A stretch of DNA of 54,152 nucleotides, from positions 1 through 54,152 of the forward strand of contig JAEZCJ010000053.1 in NCBI GenBank assembly GCA_023433615.1, in the 5' to 3' direction. Origin of the DNA: Bacillota bacterium (GTDB lineage: Bacteria; Bacillota; Bacilli; Paenibacillales; Paenibacillaceae). Under the pieces are notes generated by a model. It searched no databases, was not told the origin of the DNA, and saw nothing but the letters and a program-made list of their open reading frames with translations. Both the position numbers and the translations under genes were made by a program. Shown here one piece after another: positions 1-7,387 of this stretch (positions are counted from its first letter, which is position 1; every line of letters starts with the position of its first letter).

Positions 1-108
1 GTAGTCGCCGGCGAGCGGTCCTTCTCCCTCGTCGGGCCCCACAACGGTCGCCGTTCCGACAATGACGGGTCGGCTCTCGAACCACCACGTTTGTTTGCCG
101 CGCAGCAT
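1..108 (-). CDS. spoVAD: Stage V sporulation protein AD, N-terminal fragment
   Basis: The first 36 codons of a minus-strand gene that runs off the left edge. The peptide begins MLRGKQTWWFESRPVIVGTA, which matches the opening of SpoVAD (GKQTW, then a Gly/Thr-rich stretch and a GP-x-E-x-x-GPL motif). SpoVAD is a thiolase-like protein of the SpoVA complex. It binds dipicolinic acid and helps move it into the forespore during sporulation. The start codon lies one base after the spoVAC stop codon, and a GGGAGGA ribosome site sits inside the end of spoVAC, so the two genes are almost certainly co-translated. The catalytic-like thiolase core is outside the window. Confidence is high because the N-terminus and the gene order spoVAC-spoVAD agree. 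Confidence 0.9.
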   Translation of the reverse strand, partial: MLRGKQTWWFESRPVIVGTATVVGPDEGEGPLAGDY

Positions 109-109
109 A

Positions 110-601
110 TTACTGTCCTCCCAGGCCGAAAATGACGTGCACCAGGCCAACGAAAAATGCCGCAACAGCCCCATACACGATGACGGAACCGGCTAGCTTA
201 AACATATTGCCGCCTACGCCAAGCACGAGCCCCTCGCTCCGATGCTCCAGCGCGGCCGAACACATCGAGTTCGCGAACCCCGTAACCGGTACGGCCGTCC
301 CTGCTCCGGCCCACTGCGCGATCTTATCGTAGACCCCCAGGCTGGGCAGGATGACCGAGATGAAAATCAGCGTCGCCACCGTGGGGTTGCTGGCTTGCGT
401 GCTGGATAGCTTCAGCCAGCTCATGTAACCATTCTGTATGGCTTGGCCAAGCACGCAGATCAGGCCGCCGACGACGAATGCGCGGAGGCAATTGCCGGCG
501 ACGGATCTCGACGGCTCCCTTTTTTTGGCGAATGCCTTGTATTCCTTGGACGACATTGTCATGTCTTTGAATTTGCCGCTGCCGGTGTTCGTAGTCGCCA
601 C
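110..601 (-). CDS. spoVAC: Stage V sporulation protein AC
   Basis: SpoVAC is an integral membrane subunit of the SpoVA channel, which carries Ca-dipicolinate into the spore and releases it at germination. It is reported to behave as a mechanosensitive channel. The protein (163 residues from my start) carries the family hallmarks NPTVATLIFISV, GVYDKIAQWAGAGTAVPVTG and EHRSEGLVLGVGGNMFKLAG, with four hydrophobic segments after a soluble N-terminus. The frame is open further upstream to 688, but I place the start at the GTG at 599-601 because a strong AAGGGAGG site (610-617) lies 8 bases before it. That gives a length close to the usual 150 residues. spoVAA and spoVAB are not upstream, so this is the compact AC-AD form of the operon. 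Confidence 0.93.
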   Translation of the reverse strand: MATTNTGSGKFKDMTMSSKEYKAFAKKREPSRSVAGNCLRAFVVGGLICVLGQAIQNGYMSWLKLSSTQASNPTVATLIFISVILPSLGVYDKIAQWAGAGTAVPVTGFANSMCSAALEHRSEGLVLGVGGNMFKLAGSVIVYGAVAAFFVGLVHVIFGLGGQ

Positions 602-733
602 TTGCTGATCCTCCCTTATATTCGTCAACCATCCACCGTAGGATTTGTCGAACGAGGAGAGTTTATCCGAAGGGCAGCTCGAGATCATGACTGATTTTCC
701 GCACAGCGATGGGATTGCTTTCCTCCCTCCGCA

Positions 734-882
734 CCCTTCTGGGCACTATCCGGTTCAATCAGGCGATGGCCCGCATTCCTGATTCCATTCCCTTCTAGGC
801 AATATCCCGTCCAATCAGGTGCTGGGCTCGCTTTCCTCCCTCCAGCCCCCTTCTAAGCACTATCCCTTCCCAGCAGGGGCTG
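734..882 (+). repeat. Degenerate repeat, three direct copies
   Basis: Three related copies (734-771, 790-827 and 848-882) share the pattern CCCTTCTRGGCAMTATCC, followed by a CAATCAGG-like tail. Copies 1 and 3 are also preceded by CTTTCCTCCCTCC (about 718-731 and 831-843), so the unit is longer than the core. A fourth copy lies inverted at 1094-1130. No convincing reading frame covers them. I do not recognise the family. The copies are diverged, which suggests old local duplication or an interspersed genomic repeat. Confidence 0.6.
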
Positions 883-1010
883 CTTCTCTCGACACGCATT
901 CTCCCCCCATCCTATTACTTCGCGAGGAATCAGAACCGCTACGGCCTGGCTTCCTAATTCAATTGATCGGCCGTCCTCGCTGCAATTGCCATCGCCCATT
1001 ATTCATTTCC

Positions 1011-1037
1011 TTGCAATTTCTGAGCCGATGGTATAAT
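1011..1037 (+). promoter_or_regulatory. Possible extended -10 promoter
   Basis: TGGTATAAT (1029-1037) is a perfect -10 with a TGn extension. A TTGCAA at 1011-1016 sits 15 bases upstream, which is short for a -35. No gene starts downstream on this strand. The next element is the hairpin at 1169-1193, so a transcript of about 150 bases would be non-coding. This is a weak call based on sequence match only. Confidence 0.3.
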
Positions 1038-1093
1038 GGCCAGAAGTCATCAGAGTCGGTGTATGCGCCTGCTTGATCCTTTGTCCACTCGTA

Positions 1094-1130
1094 GCCCATT
1101 CCTGATTCGACGGGATAGTGGTCATAAGGG
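1094..1130 (-). repeat. Inverted fourth copy of the 734-882 repeat
   Basis: Read on the minus strand this segment gives CCCTTATGACCACTATCCCG, then TCGAATCAGG and AATGGGC. It matches copy 2 (790-827) over most of its length. It lies about 210 bases after copy 3 in the opposite orientation. Confidence 0.55.
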
Positions 1131-1164
1131 AGCGAAGAGCATCCCCCCTTTCAATGTGCAAGCA

Positions 1165-1195
1165 CGAAAAAAGGCCGCACATGGCAGCCTTTTCT
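1165..1195 (-). terminator. Rho-independent terminator, works in both directions
   Basis: AAAAGGC (1169-1175) pairs with GCCTTTT (1187-1193) around an 11-base loop, giving a stem with A-tracts and T-tracts on both strands. It closes the minus-strand 26-residue gene that ends at 1225. It would also stop any plus-strand transcript from the 1011-1037 promoter. Confidence 0.6.
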
Positions 1196-1224
1196 CCCAT
1201 CCTATGTTGTAGCAGAGCAATCGC

Positions 1225-1305
1225 TTAGCCGACTGCCGCGAGAAGCAGCAGCATGACCAATAATACAAATAACACCAATACGACCAGGATTACATTCGAA
1301 CGCAT
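1225..1305 (-). CDS. Small hydrophobic membrane peptide (26 aa)
   Basis: A 26-codon gene encodes a peptide that begins MRSNVILVV and is almost entirely Leu/Val/Ile/Met/Ala up to a terminal AAVG. It is one transmembrane helix with a short MRSN head. A strong AAGGAG site lies 7 bases before the ATG, and a terminator follows at 1169-1193, so it has the layout of a real one-gene unit. Many spore-formers encode small proteins of this type (the YjcZ/CsfG-like single-helix sporulation peptides), and spoVA genes lie close by. The sequence itself has no diagnostic motif, so a spore role is inference. It could equally be a membrane stress peptide. Confidence 0.6.
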   Translation of the reverse strand: MRSNVILVVLVLFVLLVMLLLLAAVG

Positions 1306-1374
1306 GGCACGACTCCTTCCAGGCAGATACGTTCTATCCTATCGTATGCCCTTCTGCCCGGAATGTTCGATTCC

Positions 1375-2553
1375 CTATGCGATAATCGCCTTAATGTACA
1401 GATTGTTCTCTTGGCTCAGATCGAGGAACGACTGTTTCACCTGGACGAGAGGACGGAAAATGTCATGCGGATTCACGTGGACTACCTCTCCCATACGGCC
1501 GTCGTTCAACAACGCCTGCTTGCCGAGCATATTGCGGCCTACGTGCCTTAACAGGACATCGACGATGACCGGGTCCAATCCGTGGAACGTGCACTTGCGC
1601 ATTTGCTCCAGTACATTCTGCAACGGCAATGCCTGCTGGTAAGGGCGATCCGAGGTCATGGCGTGGAAGACGTCCGCGACGGCAACGATCTTGCTAAGCG
1701 GATCCGTCTGCATGCCGGTCAGCTTCAGCGGATACCCGCTGCCATCCGCACGTTCGTGGTGCTGAAGCGCGACTAGCGCGATCCGGCGATTAAGGCCGGC
1801 TGTCTCCTTCAGCATCTCGTAACCGTACACGGTGTGCCGTTTCATCTCCGCATATTCGATGTCCGTCAGCTTGCCGGGCTTCTGCAAGAGCTCTTGCGAA
1901 ACCTTCATCTTGCCGACGTCATGCAATGTAGCGGCGGTGGCGACCAGCGACTGCTCGGATGCGTCCAGCCCCATCCATTTGCCGATTAATGAGGCGAGCA
2001 CGCCGACGCCGACGCTATGCTTGTATGTATAAGCATCCTTCGATCGCACGGCCTCGATGATCTGGAACAGATCGTCATGTTCTGCCGCTTGGTGGATGAA
2101 CGGGATCAGATTGCTCCGAATTTCGAGCATCGGAATCTGCCGATTCGTACGGATGCGGTAGAACAGGTCTTCCGCATATCGGGTCGCCTCTTGGAGCAAG
2201 GCGGCCGCGGCCGATTTGTTCTCGTCTGGCATGACCGGAATACTCGTGACATTGTGCATTCGAAGAAGTTGCAGATGAAACCTTGTCAATACCGTGCGCG
2301 CCGCGACGAGCAGGACGCCGGTCTCGCTGAAGATGTCGTACTTCGCCTGTTTGCCTGCCAGCTTATCCATACCCGGCTGCGGCTTAGGCTGAATGCGCGG
2401 CTGTTCTTCCTTAAGGATCTGGGCGCGCCGTGCCTCCTTGTCCAAAAATAGTTCGAAGCGATTGTACTCGATACCTAACTGGTTGATGATCTGCTTGGCT
2501 TCCAACACGATTTGCAACGGTGAATCCCCCATTCGACGAATTAACTTGCCCAT
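1375..2553 (-). CDS. HD-GYP domain protein, probable c-di-GMP phosphodiesterase
   Basis: A 392-residue cytoplasmic protein. Residues about 165-335 form an HD-GYP domain: the HDVGK motif (His211, Asp212), His240, the paired HHE (265-267) and the signature DGSGYP (270-275) are all present, so the metal site looks intact. HD-GYP proteins of this type hydrolyse cyclic di-GMP to GMP or pGpG. The N-terminal 160 residues are mostly helical and show no known sensor. A C-terminal tail of about 50 residues follows the domain, as in many Paenibacillus homologues. It lies after the mannanase gene in the same direction but is separated by 180 bases with a hairpin and a possible own promoter. A link to polysaccharide use or motility is inference. 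The ribosome site is weak (GAGAG). Confidence 0.85.
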   Translation of the reverse strand: MGKLIRRMGDSPLQIVLEAKQIINQLGIEYNRFELFLDKEARRAQILKEEQPRIQPKPQPGMDKLAGKQAKYDIFSETGVLLVAARTVLTRFHLQLLRMHNVTSIPVMPDENKSAAAALLQEATRYAEDLFYRIRTNRQIPMLEIRSNLIPFIHQAAEHDDLFQIIEAVRSKDAYTYKHSVGVGVLASLIGKWMGLDASEQSLVATAATLHDVGKMKVSQELLQKPGKLTDIEYAEMKRHTVYGYEMLKETAGLNRRIALVALQHHERADGSGYPLKLTGMQTDPLSKIVAVADVFHAMTSDRPYQQALPLQNVLEQMRKCTFHGLDPVIVDVLLRHVGRNMLGKQALLNDGRMGEVVHVNPHDIFRPLVQVKQSFLDLSQENNLYIKAIIA

Positions 2554-2580
2554 TTACAATTTCTCTCAATCCACACTTAC

Positions 2581-2610
2581 ATTGTAAAGTTACAGTTCGT
2601 GGCACGTAAA
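2581..2610 (-). promoter_or_regulatory. Possible promoter of the HD-GYP gene
   Basis: On the minus strand TTTACG (2605-2610) and TACAAT (2581-2586) stand 18 bases apart, 28 bases before the ATG. The TACAAT overlaps a small TTACA-T-TGTAA palindrome (2577-2587). Confidence 0.35.
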
Positions 2611-2690
2611 TAGGAAGTATTGTCGGTTTCATGGGAACTATTGTCGCAAGGTGTCGGATTCCGGATTCAGGATGGTTTAATCGTCCTAAT

Positions 2691-2728
2691 CACGAATAAT
2701 TAGTCGAACAACTCACTAATTATTCGTG
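2691..2728 (-). terminator. Long AT-rich inverted repeat after the mannanase gene
   Basis: CACGAATAATTAGT (2691-2704) is the exact complement of ACTAATTATTCGTG (2715-2728), with a 10-base loop. The 14 bp stem starts 6 bases after the mannanase stop codon. There is no clear U-tract, so it may be a 3' stabilising hairpin or a poor terminator, or a protein-binding palindrome. Confidence 0.5.
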
Positions 2729-2733
2729 AAACG

Positions 2734-4164
2734 TCATCTTAGTTCGATAAGCTCGTCCAGTGTGAGCACATATTCATGATTCAGAACTTTCTCGATATGG
2801 GCCTTGCCGTTCTGTATGCCGTCGTCGATAAATTCGCCGGTCCACGTACAGAACCAGCTCCAGTATGCCCCGTACTTCTGCAGCAGGTCAGGATCCGGAA
2901 TCGGGCCGTTCTCCGTCAGCGCGACTAATTTCTTATGCTGCACCAGCTCGACGAGATTCTCGTATCGGTTATGGACGGGATTGTAATCGCCGGGCAGCGG
3001 GTAAGAGTCGACGCTCACGATATCCACAACGTCGTTCCCCGGGTACCACTCCGGCGCCTCGGAGTTCCATACCCAGATCAGATTGTTCAGGCCGTGATGA
3101 TTCGTCAAGCGATCATAGAGCATGCGCCACAGCAGCTTGGCAGGTTCAGGTCCTTTGGCCCCCCACCAGAACCATTTCCCCTCCGCTTCATGCAGCGGCC
3201 TCCACAGCACGGGGATGCCCGCATCCTGCAGCCGCTTCAGTTGTACGGCGATCGCGTCGATGTCCCGCAGCATGAGCCGATATGCTTCCGATTCAGGCTC
3301 GGCCAGCGTACGCTCGATATCGAAGGTCGTCGCTTCCGTATAGAAGCCTTTCCACCATGGCTGCTCCGTTGAGTTAATCAGATCCGTCGGCGCATTCCAA
3401 TGCCATACGAAGGTTGCGATACCGCCGCGTTCATGCCAATCTAGCGCGTCCTCGATCTCGTTCGACTTAGAGCCGTTCTCCACCCGCGTAGGCGAATATT
3501 CGATCAAGTCGAAGCCGACGACAGCAGGAAATTTGCCATAATTATGGTTCAATAGCAGCGCGTCCTTATAGGTCTGTTGGCCGGACAATATTTTGTTGCC
3601 GTACTGCTCGACTAGGAATCGATGCAAGTCGCGAGCTTCTTCGGTAGCATTCGGGTTGACCAATGCCTCTTCCACTGCTTGCGGTTCTGCGGCAACGGTA
3701 CGCTGAAGCTTGACATAGTCGATGTCATACCAGCCCCAGTGCGAGGTGAACGACAGCTTGTTATCGCCCTGCCGCAACAATATCTTGCCGGCCTTCACCT
3801 CCGCGAAGGCCGTCGTTTGCTGCAGCTTCACATCCCCGAACGGCTCATCGTTCAGCGACAGCTGCGTAAATTTCTCGCCATTGGGCCCGTTATAGCCTAC
3901 CCACAGCTGATAGAGTCCTTCTTCCGGAGCGTTAACGGTAATCGAGACATGATCGGCGGGCTGATCGAATCCCGTGACATATCCCTCACCGGAGAAGCCT
4001 TCGGTCGCCGCGCTCGTCTCTACCCCGCTCAGCACGCCCGCTTCGGCTTCGAATTGGAGGATCGATTCCTCGCGTCCAGTATTCTGGCGCATATTGAAAA
4101 CGATTGCCGCTGCCGCACAAATTGTAAGCGCTGTCAAGATGATTGCTGATCGCTTTCTCGTCAT
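2734..4164 (-). CDS. Exported GH26 endo-beta-mannanase with N-terminal CBM35-like domain
   Basis: A 476-residue protein that cleaves beta-1,4-mannan chains. It has an N-terminal signal or anchor helix (about residues 6-25). A CBM35-type carbohydrate-binding module follows (about 38-155), starting at FEAEAG and ending at DYVKLQ. The GH26 barrel covers about 170-470. Within it WRPLHEAEG gives the acid/base Glu326 and LTENGP gives the nucleophile Glu418, both as in the family. I start at the ATG at 4162-4164 because GAAGGGG lies 12 bases upstream. A further ATG at 4186-4188 has no ribosome site. It lies 80 bases downstream of the alpha-galactosidase, so the pair would strip and cut galactomannan. 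No lipobox Cys was seen, so the protein is either secreted or anchored by its helix. Confidence 0.88.
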   Translation of the reverse strand: MTRKRSAIILTALTICAAAAIVFNMRQNTGREESILQFEAEAGVLSGVETSAATEGFSGEGYVTGFDQPADHVSITVNAPEEGLYQLWVGYNGPNGEKFTQLSLNDEPFGDVKLQQTTAFAEVKAGKILLRQGDNKLSFTSHWGWYDIDYVKLQRTVAAEPQAVEEALVNPNATEEARDLHRFLVEQYGNKILSGQQTYKDALLLNHNYGKFPAVVGFDLIEYSPTRVENGSKSNEIEDALDWHERGGIATFVWHWNAPTDLINSTEQPWWKGFYTEATTFDIERTLAEPESEAYRLMLRDIDAIAVQLKRLQDAGIPVLWRPLHEAEGKWFWWGAKGPEPAKLLWRMLYDRLTNHHGLNNLIWVWNSEAPEWYPGNDVVDIVSVDSYPLPGDYNPVHNRYENLVELVQHKKLVALTENGPIPDPDLLQKYGAYWSWFCTWTGEFIDDGIQNGKAHIEKVLNHEYVLTLDELIELR

Positions 4165-4195
4165 TCGAGATCTATCCCCTTCCCGCATATAATCG

Positions 4196-4225
4196 TCAGG
4201 CTGCCGGATTATTCCGACAGCCTGA
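4196..4225 (-). terminator. Hairpin between alpha-galactosidase and mannanase genes
   Basis: TCAGGCTG (4196-4203) pairs with CAGCCTGA (4218-4225), with extra CGG/CCG pairs inside. There is no T-run on the minus strand after it. It may lower read-through within the operon or mark an RNA processing site. Confidence 0.5.
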
Positions 4226-4244
4226 CATCCTGCATGTAAAAGAA

Positions 4245-6404
4245 TTACCCGTGTATAACGGCCTTGAGACGGAACGGTCTGCTGGCATAGTCGCCATGCA
4301 GCGCCGGTACCGGCAATCCCGCATGCATTAGTCTATCTCCGCCTAATGCCGCGCCGTCGCCATCGACGACGTAGTCGTAATCGGGATGCAGCCCTTTCAG
4401 TTTCAGGACCGTTGGCGCAGGCGTCGGCTCGGCTAGAACGCGGAAGAAGTAGACCAGCGCCTCGCTGCGATCCTCCGACACGAACATCCATGCCGTCTCG
4501 TTCCCTTCGAACGGGCTGAGCAGCCGATACATGTCGCCTTGCTGGACGAGCGCTCGAATGTCTTTGTACAAGGCAACCTGCCGCTTGACCTCGACACGCT
4601 CGTCGTCCGTGAACCGAGTCAGGTCCAGCTCGTAGCCGAAATTCCCGGACATCGCGACATCTCCGCGCGTCGCTAGCGGCGTCATGCGCCCGACCTGATG
4701 GTTCGGGACCGCCGACACATGCGCGCCGATCGTGCTGACCGGATAGACGAGGCTGGTACCGTATTGGATTTTGAGACGCTCCACGGCATCCGTGTTATCG
4801 CTTGTCCAAGTCTGCGGCATGTAGTAGAGCATGCCCGGATCGAACCGGCCGCCTCCGCTGGAACAGCTCTCGAACAGAATGTGCGGGAATTCGGACGTCA
4901 ATCGCTCCAATAGCTCGTACAGACCCAGCACGTAGCGATGGGCAATCTCCATCTGCCGCTCGCTCGGTGCGGTTGCCGAACCGATCTCGGTTAAATTTCG
5001 ATTCATGTCCCATTTCACGTAGGAGATCGGCACCGTTCTGAAGATGCTCGCGAGAGCGCCGTAGAGATACTCTCGCACCTCCGTCCGGGACAAATCAAGG
5101 ACCGATTGCGTGCGTGCCAGCGTCCGCCGACGGCCTTCGACGTGAATGCACCAATCCGGATGCGCCCGGTACAGGTCGCTGTCGGGCGAGACCATCTCGG
5201 GCTCGAACCACAGGCCGAATTGCAGGCCTTGACGCTCGATCCGCTCCGCGAGGTCCTTCAACCCTTCCGGAAGTTTATTGCGGTCTTCGAACCAGTCGCC
5301 GAGCGAAGTCGTATCGTCGTTGCGCTTGCCGAACCAGCCGTCGTCGAGCACGAACAGCTCGATGCCGAGTTCCGCGCCTGCCTTGGCAATGGACTCGATC
5401 TTATCCGCATTGAAATTGAAGTATGTCGCTTCCCAGTTATTCACGAGAATCGGCCGTTCCTTATCGCGGTGAATGCCGCGCACGATCCGCGTCCGGTACA
5501 AGCGATGATAGGTGCGCGACATGCCGCCGATGCCCTCGTTCGAGTAGACCAATGCGACTTCAGGCGTCTGGAATGCGTCGCCGGGATGAAGCTGCCACGC
5601 AAAATCAAACGGGTTGATCCCCATCACCACGCGTACAACACCGAACGGATCGACCTCCGCATCGGCAAGAAAATTGCCGCTGTATACCAAGCTGAAGCCA
5701 TACGCCTCGCCGCGATCTTCGTCCGTGCCTTTACCGACAAGCGCGACGAAAGGATTCTGCTGGTGGCCGCTTGCTCCTCTGCGGCTCTCGACGCGCGTGC
5801 CGCCGGGACCGATCGGTCTGCGCTGGATGTTGCCTTCCCTCGACCATGCGCCTGCGACATGCAGCAGCTCGTACTCCCCCTTCGGCATATCGACGCTGGC
5901 GCTCAATGCCCGGAGCAAACGTAACGGCTTCGCTCCCTCATGCACGAATCGCACCGAGCGCGCGATGACGTTCAAGTGCTCGAATGCGGTATAGCTCAGT
6001 ATCACTTTCAACCCGCTGTAGCTGTCCTCCAGTGTAATCTCCAACGTCTCCGCTTCGCCATCGGACTCGACATAGACGGCTGGAAGCCCTTCGAGCTTCG
6101 GCTTGCCCGCGTAACGGCGATAGGATCGGTAGACCAGCTCCGTAATCCGGCTGCCGTCCTCCAATTGCGCCTGATAAGCAGGCATCCGAAAATCGCCTGA
6201 GCCGTATTGCGGATATTCCTGCGGGATCCGGTCCAGATTCGTCGTATTCGGCGTGCTCGGCAGCTGCTCCAGATAGCTGTCATGACGAAGCTTCCGACCC
6301 CAATACAGATGGGCCGGATAACCGTCCACGATCTGAAAAATATAGCTTGTCTCCTTGGACTGCAGGTGGAACAGCAGGGATGTCTCACGGATATGGATCG
6401 CCAC
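4245..6404 (-). CDS. GH36 alpha-galactosidase
   Basis: A 719-residue cytoplasmic enzyme (no signal peptide) that releases alpha-galactose from raffinose-family sugars and galactomannan oligomers. The order of parts is that of the GH36 RafA/AgaN group: an N-terminal beta-supersandwich to about residue 320, the catalytic barrel (about 325-640) and a C-terminal beta domain. The motifs FVLDDGWFGKR, LWFEPEM and YVKWDMNR (nucleophile Asp466) are present, as are SCSSGGGRFDPG and WTSDN (acid/base Asp536). Translation starts at GTG (6402-6404), 8 bases after GAGGAG. The gene is divergent from an AraC regulator and leads into the GH26 mannanase, so a galactomannan or galactoside utilisation role is well supported. 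The choice between melibiose-, raffinose- or polymer-derived substrates is not visible. Confidence 0.93.
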   Translation of the reverse strand: MAIHIRETSLLFHLQSKETSYIFQIVDGYPAHLYWGRKLRHDSYLEQLPSTPNTTNLDRIPQEYPQYGSGDFRMPAYQAQLEDGSRITELVYRSYRRYAGKPKLEGLPAVYVESDGEAETLEITLEDSYSGLKVILSYTAFEHLNVIARSVRFVHEGAKPLRLLRALSASVDMPKGEYELLHVAGAWSREGNIQRRPIGPGGTRVESRRGASGHQQNPFVALVGKGTDEDRGEAYGFSLVYSGNFLADAEVDPFGVVRVVMGINPFDFAWQLHPGDAFQTPEVALVYSNEGIGGMSRTYHRLYRTRIVRGIHRDKERPILVNNWEATYFNFNADKIESIAKAGAELGIELFVLDDGWFGKRNDDTTSLGDWFEDRNKLPEGLKDLAERIERQGLQFGLWFEPEMVSPDSDLYRAHPDWCIHVEGRRRTLARTQSVLDLSRTEVREYLYGALASIFRTVPISYVKWDMNRNLTEIGSATAPSERQMEIAHRYVLGLYELLERLTSEFPHILFESCSSGGGRFDPGMLYYMPQTWTSDNTDAVERLKIQYGTSLVYPVSTIGAHVSAVPNHQVGRMTPLATRGDVAMSGNFGYELDLTRFTDDERVEVKRQVALYKDIRALVQQGDMYRLLSPFEGNETAWMFVSEDRSEALVYFFRVLAEPTPAPTVLKLKGLHPDYDYVVDGDGAALGGDRLMHAGLPVPALHGDYASRPFRLKAVIHG

Positions 6405-6445
6405 GTTCTCAACTCCTCGTTCATCGTTCGAGCATTCTCGCTTCC

Positions 6446-6474
6446 ATCTTAGCGAAGGAGGATGGCCGGGTAAA
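6446..6474 (-). promoter_or_regulatory. Probable promoter of the alpha-galactosidase operon
   Basis: On the minus strand TTTACC (6469-6474) and TAAGAT (6446-6451) are separated by 17 bases. They lie 41 bases before the GTG start and back to back with the AraC gene promoter. Confidence 0.45.
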
Positions 6475-6495
6475 TGGCGCGAGCCTACCGTAACA

Positions 6496-6504
6496 TGGTA
6501 TAAT
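6496..6504 (+). promoter_or_regulatory. Extended -10 promoter of the AraC gene
   Basis: TGGTATAAT is a full extended -10 with no recognisable -35. It lies 42 bases before the ATG of the AraC-type regulator, and a GAGGAG ribosome site follows at about 6533. Confidence 0.5.
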
Positions 6505-6546
6505 GCTAGAATTTAAACGACTGATTCTGACAGAGGAGCATGCGAA

Positions 6547-7374
6547 ATGATCGAATATCTACCGCGTAACTTGCAGCACGCCGATCTTCACGTCACGCAA
6601 TACGGCATGGAACAATGCACGCCGAGCCATTATCATGGGCCTGCGGTAAGAGACCACTATCTCATCCATTACATCCAGCAGGGACATGGCAGCTTCGAGG
6701 TTGGCGGGCAGACCTATGTCCTTGGTCCGGGCGAAGGGTTCTTGATCTGCCCGGGTATCGTTACTTATTACGAAGCCGACGCCGATCGGCCGTGGACGTA
6801 CGGTTGGGTCGGATTCAACGGATTGTTGGCCGAATCCATGCTGAAGCAAGCGGGACTGTCCGCCGATACGCCCGTTCTGCGATACGACAAGGATGACCAG
6901 CTGAACCGCTGCCTGGAAGCGATGATCGAATCGAGAGAATATCGCAAGGGCCGCGAGATCCGTCTTACCGGACTGCTGTATGTGCTGTTATCCCTCCTCG
7001 TGGAGAACAATCCCGCTGAAGCCGAACGCCCCGGCAATCGCGTCGAAGCCTATGTCGGTCAAGTCGTCGACTTCATCGAGATGAACTATGCGAGCAGAAT
7101 ATCGATCGCGGATATCGCCGAATTCATCGGGCTCGATCGCAGCTATCTCTCTTCCTTGTTCAAGAAGCGCATGAACGCCAGCATACAGGAGTATCTTATT
7201 CGTTACCGAATGAACAAAGCGGTAGAGCTAATGGCCGATGATCGGTTAACGATCGGCGACATCGCGAGATCCGTCGGCTACGAGGATCCCTTGCTATTCT
7301 CGAAGATCTTCAAGAAGCTGAAGGGGGAATCTCCGCGGCCATACCGCCAAATCCACGTACATGACGGACGCTAG
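6547..7374 (+). CDS. AraC-family regulator of the galactoside locus
   Basis: A 275-residue transcription factor. The N-terminal half is a cupin-type sugar-sensing domain (HYHGPAVRDHYLIHYI, then GPGEGFLICPG). The C-terminal 100 residues hold two helix-turn-helix motifs: ISIADIAEFIGLDRSYLSSLFKK and, near the end, IGDIARSVGYEDPLLFSKIFKK with the conserved GESPRPYR finish. This layout is that of the MsmR/RafR group, which activate alpha-galactosidase and raffinose genes. Here the gene is divergent from the GH36 alpha-galactosidase with a 142-base spacer, so it most likely activates that operon when a galactoside binds. A good AGAGGAG site lies before the ATG. The inducer cannot be told from sequence. 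Confidence 0.88.
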   Translation: MIEYLPRNLQHADLHVTQYGMEQCTPSHYHGPAVRDHYLIHYIQQGHGSFEVGGQTYVLGPGEGFLICPGIVTYYEADADRPWTYGWVGFNGLLAESMLKQAGLSADTPVLRYDKDDQLNRCLEAMIESREYRKGREIRLTGLLYVLLSLLVENNPAEAERPGNRVEAYVGQVVDFIEMNYASRISIADIAEFIGLDRSYLSSLFKKRMNASIQEYLIRYRMNKAVELMADDRLTIGDIARSVGYEDPLLFSKIFKKLKGESPRPYRQIHVHDGR

Positions 7375-7387
7375 ATCGCCAGCAAAG

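Noticed and set aside
819..1076. 85-codon frame in the repeat-rich spacer
   Set aside because: No ribosome site, low-complexity product, and it runs through repeat copies; treated as non-coding.
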